From Flammula alnicola (lineage: Eukaryota; Basidiomycota; Agaricomycetes; Agaricales; Strophariaceae): a stretch of 55,334 bases of DNA. How positions within the stretch are numbered: position 1 is the first letter of the stretch; each line of letters opens with the position of its first letter. The position numbers were made by a program, and so were the translations under genes. Shown here one piece after another: positions 13,112 to 25,225 of this stretch. Location: positions 1 to 55,334 of the forward strand of contig JADNRV010000319.1 of assembly GCA_015499995.1 (NCBI GenBank), in the 5' to 3' direction. The notes beneath the pieces were generated by a model. It ran no database searches, had not been told where the DNA came from, and worked only from the letters and a program-made list of their open reading frames with translations.

Positions 13112-13444
13112 TTATTTCCTCACGGTTGTCCACGACTCCTGGACTAACACCTGATTAAGAGGGACGACAGGTCAGTATCTTCGGATGAAAGTTTGTGGCC
13201 AAGAACACGAACCTGTTGTCCACCAACACCGTTTTCCCACTTTTGGTATCTCGTAGAGGTAGCCCCGCGTTTCTCAGCAATGAGACGCTCCTCCTCCTTC
13301 AACGATGCGCGGAGGGCACGGGCAGTGATTTGGGCATACTTGTTGTATCTGGGGTGTAGAATTAGTATGACGTATACACTAAAAGCACAACGCAAGGATT
13401 TTTAAGGTTGTAACGTACGTGAACAAAGTTCTCCAGGCAGTCAT
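13112..13444 (-). CDS. ATP15: Mitochondrial F1Fo ATP synthase subunit epsilon
   Basis: Three exons on the minus strand: 13419-13444, 13213-13348, 13112-13150; 66 aa. The protein starts MTAWRTLFTYNKYAQITAR and continues RALRASLKEEERLIAEKRG, then RYQKWENGVGGQQV. The YNKYA and YxKWENGxxG motifs are diagnostic for the small mitochondrial epsilon subunit (yeast Atp15 family, not the bacterial epsilon). It sits in the central stalk of F1 beside gamma and delta at the inner membrane. Such small spliced genes are easily missed; here the two introns (62 and 70 nt) restore a family-typical length. Its start codon is 344 bp from that of the divergent Rab gene. Confidence 0.93.
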
Positions 13445-13788
13445 GGTTGTAGATGTTTAGAAATTTGTTTTTTGGAGGTGAATGCGAACGACGGTGACAG
13501 CAAGTACAACTTCCGGAATGGTCCGTGAGATCATGTGATCTTAGATGACATAATAATCTCCCCTGACGACTGTGGCATTCTCGATGGCTAACGTCCCTCT
13601 CCTTTTCCCCACCACCACATTCTGGACACCCTGGGCTCCGATTCTGAACAACAGCCCATTAAATCCTTTCTATTTGGTATATATTTCTGAATAATATCGC
13701 GTCAAAGGGATCCCGAGTTCGTCAAATAACACTGTAACGACACACAAACGACACCAAACCCGTTACCTGCCGTGTAATTTCGACTTAG
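13445..13788. promoter_or_regulatory. Shared divergent promoter region of ATP15 (minus) and Rab GTPase (plus)
   Basis: A 344-bp head-to-head spacer between two start codons; each gene needs its promoter here. A TATATATT-like string lies near 13676 and CT-rich stretches near 13590-13625. No specific factor site is claimed. Confidence 0.55.
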
Positions 13789-14988
<1,200 letters not shown>

Positions 14989-16197
14989 GTCACTCATGGC
15001 CGTCATTCTCGAGTCAGAATCTCGACTGCGCCCTGATTTTCTCTGTCCTAATTATGTCGAGGCACATTTACGATTTTCCTCCGGATGTCTCCTTCTATTT
15101 TTAGACTCCTGCACGATATCCCTACAGCAACCTATCCTTATTCAGCCGTCCATCTTTTCTATCCTCAAGACTTTGGAATGTATGTACCATAGCTCTCTAC
15201 CACTTCTCCCTTTGGTTTGGTTATCATGTGGATCGCTTTTTCACTTTGTGGTTTGCCTCACGACATCGACGACTCTTTCACTCATTGTTCGACAATTAAA
15301 CAACTTGTATTAAAGCCTGTAATCCTAATTGTTTTACGCTCTCCGTTTTGCATTAAAATTGCGCGTTGGTACCATATCTGCTTACTAAACTCTGTATGAC
15401 CTCCCTTGGTTTAGCATTACCATTTCTGGATAAACTGGCATGTCAATTTCTTTTTGTGCATGACTGGCTCGCGCTGGATGGCATTCAACCCGACGGTCCG
15501 ACCACATCATCAATTCCGCTGTTCAGACCGATATTTTCATGCTTGAAGATATGCGCCATCTTGATGCAACCCACTCGGAAGCACCCGCAAGACCTTACCT
15601 TAGACCTAGATGACCACATAGATCGCTGAAACGCCACCCAAGCTGACATTCAAAGCGCTCGTTTACACCGCGGGCACTAGGCCCTCTTTCCTGGTTAGTC
15701 CATGCATCTATACTTTGTTGAATGAGTGATATTAATGAGTTATGGTGGTATAGGATTTAGTGCACATAGAATATGGGACTCGGCGACAACTGTTGATGAG
15801 AAGACTACAAGAGGAGATAACTTGGAGTCGCTGTCGCCAATGATAATGAAATCACCCGTGTTTGAAGCTCTGCACGGTGTATCCCATCTCCTGTCTGCTC
15901 AGATGTAAACTCTGTCTCTATTCTAACCGTGATACTCGACTCTCAGGCTCGTCAGGCTATATGCAGTGTGCACATTATTATACTTGAGGATGACCCTCTA
16001 ATGCATCAAATTTCACACCGGTATCTCACCATTAGCCACTACTGGCGATCGAGCAGATGTACGTGGTAGTAAATATCTTCAGGAATATTTTTATTCTGAC
16101 GCTCACGCCAGATGCTTTGCATGCAGAACTTAAAGCAGCGTTCAGCTGGTCATCAGGACGCACAGTCAGTCAGAATCATAATAAATAACCCCGAGTC
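14989..16197. other. 1.2 kb without recognisable gene
   Basis: Follows the Rab gene and should start with its 3' UTR. Open frames at 15217-15399 and 15366-15629 have no family motif, and composition is T-rich and irregular. Nothing else is supportable. Confidence 0.4.
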
Positions 16198-16858
16198 ATG
16201 ACAGACCTTGATAGCGAAATTGGGCGGGATGCCGTCGGTCAAATAAACGTCACCGGGCGCGATCTGGAATTCTTATCTTGGAATAATTTGTTGAAAGATG
16301 TCGACGCCTTGTTCAAGATAGTGGAAACGGTTTCAGAGGTAACTCCTGTCTGATTATGGTTCCTTTGATGTTGACATGTTTATACTGGGATTGCAGATTC
16401 GTCTATAGGAAAAAGCCCGGGTTCTCGAAATTAACTTCGAGATCCCAGGTGTACCTTCAATATCTCTCTAAAGGGATGAGATATTCTGGGTTTGGTTGGT
16501 GCCATGCCGTATGTTTTCCGATCTGCCCTCGAGACGATTCGAGAGCAAACAGCCGGTTTTCAGAAATTCTGATCCGGCTCTGCGATTAAGGCGGTTCGAT
16601 AGGCGGAATCTACAATTTTCTTCGTATTGTACCCCACAGACAAGGACCCTGGTAAGTCTCCCATCTTGATCTACATCATTACGACGCATCTCTCGCCTGC
16701 AAACATTTGGAAATAGGGTCGCGTCTGTTGCGTTCTCGCCGGACGATTCAGATAAACAAATCGTCGCATCTCACAGAAAAAAGAGTTTGACCACTTTCGG
16801 TATATATCCGAGTGAGAGCTTCTTCGAGATGCTTTCAAGTTTCAAACCCTTCGCAGAG
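16198..16858 (+). pseudogene. Probable relic of a NACHT-WD40 (NLR-like) gene
   Basis: A 47-codon exon at 16198-16338 starts with ATG and ends NNLLKDVDALFKIVETVSE before a GTAACT donor. This resembles the helix that precedes IHPYAK in the N-termini of fungal NACHT-WD proteins. The next candidate exon after the acceptor at 16396 hits stops at once. Further on, after an AG at 16716, the stretch RVASVAFSPDDSDKQIVASH (from about 16717) looks like part of a WD40 blade. No P-loop NTPase is present between the two pieces, which lie only about 400 bp apart. I infer a large internal deletion and decay. Both matches are short and made by eye, so this is a tentative call. Confidence 0.35.
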
Positions 16859-17993
16859 TTGGATATGCATATGAGCGCCTCTCCTTATGGGATTCGCAAT
16901 ATCTATTGCCTCTGCACTCCTCTGATATATCAGGTTCTGGGATTACAGGCGGAACATTCGGAAAATCCGGTCAGCGCCACATAGATTCGGGAGGCGAATC
17001 TTATCTGGATCCAAAAGAACGACACAATAATATTCTGGAAAAGGGAGGCTCAGTCGGAGAATACTTTGTGCTCATACCCTTGGCATTATATTTTTTGCCT
17101 CTTGCCTTGCTTCTGGCTCAAAGGCTCCCGCAAGGGTCTTTAGCATTCAGTGACCTATTGAAGGCCTTACCAGAAATCGCTCCAGCGCCGTATCAATTGG
17201 GTAAGTGTAGTCGTCCTCGCACCAAACAGTAAGTTCATTCATTGCCTTACGAGGACATACAAATTGGGATATGTCTGCCTATTATTCTCACTGAGTGGAC
17301 ACTGGAAACCTGATTTACAGACGGCAAGCATACGCGTACCATGAGCAGGTGTTACATCCACCACCCTTTCCCCAAGATAGTAAGTAGTAGATTATTTCGG
17401 TTCACTGAAGAAAGCAATTTCGGTGTGGGAGACGCGCATTTCAGACCCTGGTACCGAGATCCGCCCTCATCATACAAAAATCAAATAGTAGGATCTTATC
17501 CGTCGCATTTTTGCCAGACGTGAAACGGATACCATCTGGATCCCGAGGTGAATCTGTATATCTGCGGGATGCAGACAGCAGAATTTATTGGCCCAAACCC
17601 TTTGCGACCGCATATCTGGCATTATGTCCATTTCCCTCTTATCAATGAATTGTTTCTTGATCAAGGGATAACACAGTTCGTCTGTGAGATGCTGATATCA
17701 GAAGCCCTTGCGGAGCACTCCCACAACATAGAGACTGAACTGTTAATGTCATGTTCTCCCCTGAAAGCGAATGGCTCGCTTCCAGCAGCTCGCCGGCGAG
17801 GTTTTGTTTCGTAGGATGTAGAAAGTATTGTATGATTCTTTGCACAAATTATCGCCTCTGAGAATCTTCCGGGAGCTTGAACAGACCGCCGAGCTTCAGC
17901 TACGTAAGGAAACCAAGCAAATGACATACTCATCCTGGCGAAAAGAGGGGCATTTCACCAGGTTCTCCGCCGTTTGTTACGAGAGGCTTCTCA
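16859..17993. other. 1.1 kb without firm gene; 3' flank of COG6
   Basis: Holds plus-strand open frames, e.g. 16906-17232 with one hydrophobic segment (FVLIPLALYFLPLALLLA), but no recognised family and no consistent splice chain. These could be further decayed pieces of the upstream relic. The right end should contain the COG6 3' UTR. Confidence 0.35.
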
Positions 17994-20823
17994 CTATTCG
18001 TCTTCCTCATCTTCCTCATCACTCCCACTTTCCTCCGCTTCATCAGCATCGTCCTCTGCCTCGACATCCTCTTCGCTCTCTTCTTCGTCCTCTTCGTCCT
18101 TTTCCTCCAGACCAAATATCTGCCACAGGAGGTGTACCTGCCCGAAAGGCCGTTCGCTCCCAAGCAAAGTCGAAGCAGCTTCGTATCTATTCGCCGGTTT
18201 CTTAACCTCCTCGCAGATCAGCCGATATGTCTTCGCCAAACGTGCCAGGGCGTCCTGGTGGATTTGGGTATGTAGTTTCTGCACTGTGAGTTGCTCAAGT
18301 CGAGGCGAATGGACGACTTCCAGGCCGGAGAGCCACATGGAGAAGTGCTGCAGGGCGCGCTGGAGGTCGGCTGGTTGAGTTGAAGGTATTCGCGAGAGTG
18401 GTTCCTATTTGTTTCTACGTTAACGATGTGATAAGGAGAGTGGGAATGTCATACGTCAGTCTTGTGGTTTCTGCATGCTTCCGCAACTTGCAATAGTCCT
18501 GCGTCTCTCAGGACATTGGTACTCTAGAAGGAGGCATGGTGGTCAGCGTTATATCCTTCTTCCTGGACTGAGGGCATAATCCTTACATGCTCGTCCGTCA
18601 GCAAAGTGACCCGTTCGTCGATGATAGCCTGAATAGCTGATTGTTTCTGATTCGTGAAGTCGAAAGTAGAGAGGACGCTCTAATTGCCAAAAAAAAAAAA
18701 ATCAGGTTACGTTCCGATGAAAGCCGTGGTCGAGACCTACCTGCAGGTAACACAAACAATTGAGGACAAACACTTCTGCATCCCATCGCGGCCTGACCTT
18801 TTTCTTCTCTTCGCCATTCGAGATGCACATGATGACCACAGGGTCTATCATGATGTCCAGAACTTGGTTAAAGCCGGAATTTATTTCGGCCTCGTCCTCA
18901 TCTCCTAGCAGAGATGATTGGTATACGAGCATGACCTCACGAAGAATTTGAGCATGGTCGAGGATAGCCAGAGGTGGCGTGAGAGATGGATCATCTTCGT
19001 CCTGTTCAAAGGGTAAGTTTGGAGAGCTACGATGATTAACTGAAATCAAAATTTACCAAGTGGATACGAGAGAGGGCTTGGCTTTGAGTGTCGATGGAGT
19101 CGTAGAAGACTTTATATGCCACGTCGGTGATTCTATAGGCGAGAGGATGTCAGTTGTTGTTGACGTAACTACGAAGGAAGCCTACTCTTTGAGCGTACTA
19201 GAAAGCAGAGCCTGTTCGCCAATGGTTCGACGCATTGTCATCAAGTAGAATTGTAGCAGATTGGCAATTTTGTAAGACACGATGCTGCTCTCTTGAGATC
19301 GTATTGTTTGTTGTACACGCATCTGCGAGACAAAAAAAATGAGCACCAAGAGACATTGAATAAAAAAGAGAAAGCACACCTTAAGAGGTACGCAAAGCTT
19401 CGCGACTGCTAAGTCCATTAACTCGCGTATCCAATCCTCTACCTCGCCTTGTGCGCTGAAACTTCTGACGCTGCCTACCATCCGCCCATCACTCTTCAAG
19501 CCAAATAGACTCTCCAGGAACTCGCGCTCTGCAGCGATAGCCTGATGTACCCATGCAAGCATGTCGCCAACATATCGCAGAGGATCGTGGGCGTGAAGTT
19601 CAATTGGCCGAGGATAGCCTGAGGGGCCTCCGCGCGTAAGGGCGGCAATGAAGGAAGTGAGAAGGGTAGCTTGTCGTGTTTCGGAGAGGAAGGCCAATGC
19701 CTCCCTGATCAAACGAAGTCAGAGACTTGCATACATGAAGACGTGAGATAAATCACCAACGTTAACAGCTCAGGCCGTTTCCGTAGTCGAAGGACGGCTT
19801 CACGCATCTGTGGGCTGACTTCTACCTGTGAGTCGCGTCCGACTTGCCGGAATTCATGGGAACAATATCGAAGAACTTTTTCGTAGCCCTGTTCCAAATT
19901 TGTGGATGTCGACGCCATGATTTCCAGCCTACAGAATGTTCAAATCTCGGATCGCAGAAGGACGACGATAAACGCACCCTGCCTTCGTTGATCCATCTTC
20001 ACCAGCCATGAGCACTCGGCAATCCTCTCGTATCCTCTCCGTTTTATCCATTGCATCGAAGAACCGTTGGCCTATGGGCACATCCCTGGAGGAGATAGCC
20101 TCAACCTCAGCTTCAGTAAGCGTGAATCGCGCCAAGAAGAGCGTGATGATAGATTTCTTGTCCTCAACCTCCTGCCTGATGCATGATCAGCATGTCGGAT
20201 ACAGATAATTTCATGGAATGCAACCAACCTTTCGTCCCGTAAACTGCCCGCCCTTTCTAAGAGAACCTTGCTTGACTCATTCGTAAGCGCCAGCTGAGTC
20301 TCAGCTTCGTCGCAGCTGGTCCTCATCGCTGCTACATGCGTCTGTAGTTCGCGTAGTTTCTGTACATAGTTTCAGTAAATGCAGCTGGCCAGGTTTGGGA
20401 TAAGAGACCAACAGCATCGACTTCACCGAAGGCCTCCAAGAACTTCCGACTGCCTTCTGCCAACTGGTTCTCCATATCCCTCCTCAGATTCTTGCGAGCC
20501 CTCGCAGCTGATTCTCCTGGTACAATTTCCGCTAGGACTGACGCTGGAGCATGCGATGCATCCACGTTCTCTTGCGAAAACTCGTCATCAACATCTTCCA
20601 CGACCGTCTGCACTTCTTTGCCCTTCGGTGTCGCATAGAGGTCCGAGAGTGTGCGGAGGGCTTGTCGAGTTTCTTCGTCATCAAAGTTAGTGCTGAGCAC
20701 TTTATACAGTCGCAACGACACTGGGTTCCGTGTCTGAGGTGTCCATGAGGCTTTTCGTTCAATGTTACTCGAAGCTGATGTTGAGGAGAGACCAATTCTC
20801 GGAGACTGCGAGCTCGTGGCCAT
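17994..20823 (-). CDS. COG6: Conserved oligomeric Golgi complex subunit 6
   Basis: Eleven exons, minus strand: 20413-20823, 20229-20359, 19978-20175, 19761-19928, 19380-19704, 19186-19322, 19057-19132, 18741-19001, 18587-18679, 18455-18523, 17994-18404; 759 aa with all phases consistent. Family hallmarks: N-terminal NPVSLRLYKVLSTNFDDEETR, the heptad region with LRELQTHVAAMR, the signature HDPLRYVGDMLAWVHQA, ITDVAYKVFYDSID, and DPVVIMCISNGEEKKKVRPRWD. The protein belongs to lobe B of the COG tether on Golgi membranes, which captures intra-Golgi retrograde vesicles and so maintains glycosylation enzymes. The C-terminus ends in a strongly acidic tail (about 40 residues, mostly Glu/Asp). A DNA transposon lies about 200 bp upstream of the start codon. 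Confidence 0.96.
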
Positions 20824-21034
20824 GATATCGGTTAACGTGAATACTGTGTGTTAACACCACGACGTATCAAGACACAAAACACTTGTTCGCGGTGCCAGTT
20901 CGTGTGTTGGTAGTCGGAAACGCTAGGTGTTGCTCGAAGACGTGATAGCAAGAAACAAGGTGGAGGACAGTAGTGAGTGATGAACATCATGTTGAGAGAG
21001 GTCTAATTCGGCAATTCAAATTTGGTCCTCTTGC

Positions 21035-21068
21035 AGGACCCTGCTCTATACTGATAGATGTCCGATCC
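21035..21068 (+). repeat. Left terminal inverted repeat of the DNA transposon
   Basis: 34 bp beginning AGGACCCTGCTCTATACTGA and ending GTCCGATCC. It pairs with 22309-22342 with three mismatches (positions 16, 21 and 25), and directly follows the duplication CCTCTTGC. Confidence 0.85.
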
Positions 21069-22308
21069 TGGTGCGGATATAAATGGGTCCCAAAATCGAC
21101 CCATGTCCGATACCGATGCGGATATAAGTCCAAAAATTTGGGCCAATGTCCAATATATTTTTCGCACATAGATGCCAGTCGGTAGCGAAGGTCCGATCCT
21201 GATTCGGACATTTGTGAAGGTTTGTTGGTCATGCCTTGACCTTAGCACAACCAAACTGCGCCCGTTGATTTGTGGGGACGGGCAAGTACGGTTGCATTGA
21301 TGGCCCATGACTAAGCTGTACAGCCACAAAATAAAGCGCCGCTCACGCTCAGATAGTTGCTTGGCCATTCTCTCAGTAAACTCTGACTCTTTTATGAATA
21401 TTAAGCACGAGACTTCACTTAAAATGAATGTCGAGCTGTAATATAACTAAGTGAGCAGAAAATATGTGGTAATTCATGGTCAGATGAAGAGACACGGTGA
21501 TTATTAGGACGGTCACACGTGTGACGCCCGCGTATCCGTTACACTTAGACACGAAGAGTAAGGTACAATTTTAGATACCTAAACGCGCGCCGTTCCCCTC
21601 CAAAATCGGCAAGCTTCCTCTTAGCATACCTACCTGTCGCGACTCCGTGCCAGAATTTTTTATCTCTGTTTTTGAGGTCAGATATAAAAAATAACTTAAG
21701 ACTGAACGTGATTCCGCTCAAAATAGAACGGAGTCGACCGAGGCAAGTGGATTTCAAAACATTTGTGTGCAATAATTTTCCCGATCTGGAGGGAAAACGT
21801 GCCAAGAGATGTACCGGCAGATTGAGGAATGAATTTGGCAGGGAGGCCTCAGTAGATAACAGGGACAAACAAACCTGATGCTTTGGCAGGAATTGCCCGT
21901 CCCCATGATTTGATTTGATTTCTGTTCATCTCCCCTGTCGTAGTTGATCATCTTCCAATAAATCTGCCCCTCCGACACTCTCAAGAAAAAGACGCGGGAG
22001 AAGGATCAAGTGGGAGCAGTAGATGGTTTTGACATGGAAATAGATGAGCAGGGCGAGGGTTCAGAGGCATCGGAGGTGGAAGGAGATGCCTCAGAGCCTA
22101 CACGGCCTTCATAAATACCCTCTTTTTTGTTTTACGCGTACTTTCTCTGCCAAATTGAGGTCCCATCCGCCGTGCGGATAGATTTACCCTCAAAATATGT
22201 CTGATTGATATGCGGATACAAATGGGTCCAAAAACCTAGGTCGGATCAATATGCGTACATATTTCGCCAAATTTCGTCCGGATATAAGTGCCAAAATATG
22301 GCGATTTT

Positions 22309-22342
22309 GGATCGGACCTCTCTCAGCATAGAGCAGGGTCCT
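22309..22342 (-). repeat. Right terminal inverted repeat of the DNA transposon
   Basis: On the minus strand it reads AGGACCCTGCTCTATGCTGA and ends GTCCGATCC. It is directly followed on the plus strand by the second copy of the octamer CCTCTTGC. Confidence 0.85.
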
Positions 22343-22644
22343 CCTCTTGCTCGAAATTCGAATCGTGTCAAGGTCGAATGAAAATTCTAGTTCTAAATTT
22401 ATAGTCCACGATCCTACAAATGATACATGCAAAATAATTGGGTGTATGGGATGAAAGGGAAACACTATGCTAATGTACATGATATTGCGCTAGAAAGAAA
22501 ACTGTGTACAGTCCTGATGGCGAAAATCTGTACTGAATGAAAGGTAGCGATTAAATCTAGTTGACGTCAAGAGTAGTTCATTAATTTTCGTTGTCCAGTA
22601 TCCAGTGCTTGCAAAGAGGACGAAAGACTTAGGGAGAACTTAAC

Positions 22645-25225
22645 CTAGGCGGATGTAGTAGCCACGGAAGCTGGCCCAGTGCAAGGAGCGGTTGGAACCA
22701 CTGAGAATATACCATTGTATTCATCGGGATAAGGGCATCCGGCAACGGCCGTTACACCTCCTTTCGTATCCTGGGTATTAAACCAGCCATCCGCAATCTG
22801 AGTTATAGAGCTTGGGGCAGCTGTGAAGGTTGCTGGTGGCAGCGTTATAACAGGCGCAGTATCGGTGTACGTTGGCATAATGCCGATAGGTACTTCGGCC
22901 GAGGTGATGGTTACTGGCGGCCAGGGGAATTCGGAAGACGAAGTGGCAGGGATAGACGACGGTGTTCCCGTCTGCCATGGCTGGAAGGTCCCATTAAAAG
23001 GCTCTGTGCCCGAGCCCAATGATGCGCACATCCCAAACCCAGTTCGAGGGTCTCGCGGTATCCAGCCATTCTCCAAGCCGAGTTGGTATGACCAAAGGGG
23101 GGCTTCTACTCGTCCAGCTTGCGAAGGCGCGATCTATACACGGCGACGATGAGATCACAAGAGAGTATTGCTCGGAAAATGCGACAAACCTTCCATGTCC
23201 AGAAGAACCAATCGCCGAAGGCGTCGAAACTTGCCATAATAAAGTTCTGAATACCGGCCTTCATAGTGCTATTGTAACTCTCCCAGGCATCGTACTCCGG
23301 ACACCCAGGATTGCTCGAGTTTCGATCAACACCAAGTAAGAATAATCCACAATCATTTGGCGAGCCTGCGAACTCTCCAGCGAACGTGACTCCGACGGTT
23401 GTACGACTGCAAATAAAAATTCGGATGAGTTACGCTGAGCCAATGTCGTAAGACGAACATGATACCTTTGATTGGTACTAGGGCCCCAACTATTGCAAGC
23501 CGCGAGGGGCCATTTACCGCCTGGAATACCCTGCGCACCAACGACGCCGATAGGTGCTGTTTGAAGGCCCCCAAAGGAGAAATAAGGATGTTCATCCATC
23601 ATTATACGGTCAGAGCCCTCCAAGAAATTATCCCAGGTTGAAATTGGTAAAAACCCGTCATGAATGGCAATGTACTAAAGTGCAAACATTTGAGCCCGTC
23701 AGAAGAGCGAAGTAAAAAGCGCGCTCACCGGTCCATGACCTTCTCCCAAGCCTGTGATGTTCCGGATCATGTCATGCGCTCTGAGATAGAAACTCCTTGT
23801 CGATTCGATCCCAATGAGGCTCACTAGTACCTCGTTCACGATTCCGAATATGGGGACGAGGTCTCGATATTCCGGTTGCGAGATGAACTCGGTCAAGACT
23901 CGGATATAGTACAGTGTCCTCTCGGCATTGGCCAGGCCCATGTTACCCGCCAGGAAATTGACCGAGGACTCCCTGTTAAGATCTTCAGGACCAATTAATG
24001 CGGCAAATGAGTACTTCTTACCGCCCAGAATGGTTATAGCCTAAACATGGTTTGATAAGAAGCAAAGATGAGGTAACGCATTCGATGACGTACCGTTCTG
24101 CGATCCCGGCACAGCATGGAGATCCAGACATACGCGCAGACCGTACTTTCTCGCCCAACCCAGCACTCGGACGAAGTACCTTAAGACATCGTCAGAGATT
24201 GGTGTGTCACGTATGATAAGAAGGTTGCTCACGTCCAGGAAGTTTTCGCCAGGAAAGGTTCGCCTTCCCACGTCTCAATGGCCCAGAATGCGATTGGTAT
24301 TCGAAGGAAGTTGAGACCCGCGCCTACGACATATCTTAATCCTCCAAGCCTTGCTAATATTGCAGAAAAATGTGAACATACCTGCAATTTCTGCGATATC
24401 CTGCTCAGTCTGCCATGGGAGATCAGAGTCGATATAAGTCAAAAGATACAAGAGACACACGACGAAGGTATTATAATGGTCTTCAAGTTGTTTTAGTCCT
24501 CCGTTTGCCGTGTCTGCAGCCATAGCCTGGCTGAGGGTAAACTCGTCAACTGCCGTGGGGTATCGTTGAAATATGTCCGGTGTTATGAAAGGTTCAAGCA
24601 CAAATAGTCCACCAAGATTGACGCCATATACGCGGTCCTTGCCCCATGTCCATGTGGTGTTAAGAGGTGGCGTCCATGAGTTAGGTTGAGCGTTGTTGTT
24701 GAAAGGATGGGCCGGATCCTGAACCCCTGAAAACAAGAATTCATGAAAACCGCTGAAATTACAAAGGAAGGAATCGCATACAGAAACCGCCGAAAGGATT
24801 CGTGTAAGTAAACTCAGTCCCGTTCTCAAGCTTGATGACTGAACCATCTCCTCCTGTCTAGAAGAAACGGCACACGAATCAGCAAATGGGGAGTACCTCC
24901 AGGATGGATCACCTTACGATGGCACCAGTTGGCGAACTTGGATTAGGAATCCCTCCTGCTGATGTAGCTGCCGAGCTCGAGTGTTGACCACCGTGTTTTC
25001 GGACGACTAGGAAGAACACAGGAAGGAACGCGGCGAGCACGACAATAATTACGATAGAAAGCACCAAAAGCGCGATGAAGCGGGGCTTCGTTCGAGTATA
25101 CCATTTCGTGTTCTTGGCTTGAGGCGGGGTCGATAGCACTTGCTGAGACTCGCTGGTGAAGATTTCAGGTTTCGTCTTGACGGGCCCCCCAGAAACTGCG
25201 AGGACGCTGCAGACGACTCAGCCAT
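22645..25225 (-). CDS. Membrane-anchored exo-1,3-beta-glucanase, glycoside hydrolase family 5 (N-terminal frame break)
   Basis: Eleven exons, minus: 24918-25225, 24788-24857, 24464-24726, 24382-24409, 24233-24323, 24094-24179, 24022-24040, 23729-23972, 23466-23674, 23190-23406, 22645-23133; about 675 aa. A single membrane helix (FIALLVLSIVIIVVLAAFLPVFF) makes it a type II protein, as in yeast Exg2-like enzymes. Catalytic domain: YGVNLGGLFVLEPFITP, GLNFLRIPIAFWAIETWE, LHAVPGSQNGYNHSGR, acid/base Glu in FGIVNEV, nucleophile Glu in FAGEFAGSPNDCG, DWFFWTWK. It trims beta-1,3-glucan in wall remodelling. The C-terminal 130 residues are Pro/Ser/Thr-rich. The ATG at 25225 is out of frame with the rest by one base: the open frame upstream of the membrane helix has no ATG, and the shift lies near a run of six C at 25185-25190. 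One added base there would join MAESSAASSQFLGG to the domain. Confidence 0.88.

Larger units (their letters stand above)
21027..22350. mobile_element. DNA transposon with TIRs and 8-bp target-site duplication (hAT- or KDZ-type), probably non-autonomous
   Basis: The element spans 21035-22342 (1,308 bp). It is flanked on both sides by the identical octamer CCTCTTGC (21027-21034 and 22343-22350), a perfect target-site duplication. The ends are inverted copies: AGGACCCTGCTCTAT... on the left and its reverse complement on the right, 31 of 34 positions matching. Subterminal regions repeat short motifs of the type GCGGATATAA and GTCCGATCC in both orientations, as expected of transposase-binding clusters. 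An 8-bp duplication is typical of hAT and of KDZ/Zisupton superfamilies. No intact transposase is present; a short acidic coding-like tail at 21984-22114 (plus) may be the last remnant of one. The element lies between the COG6 start and the 3' end of the GH5 gene. Confidence 0.85.
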
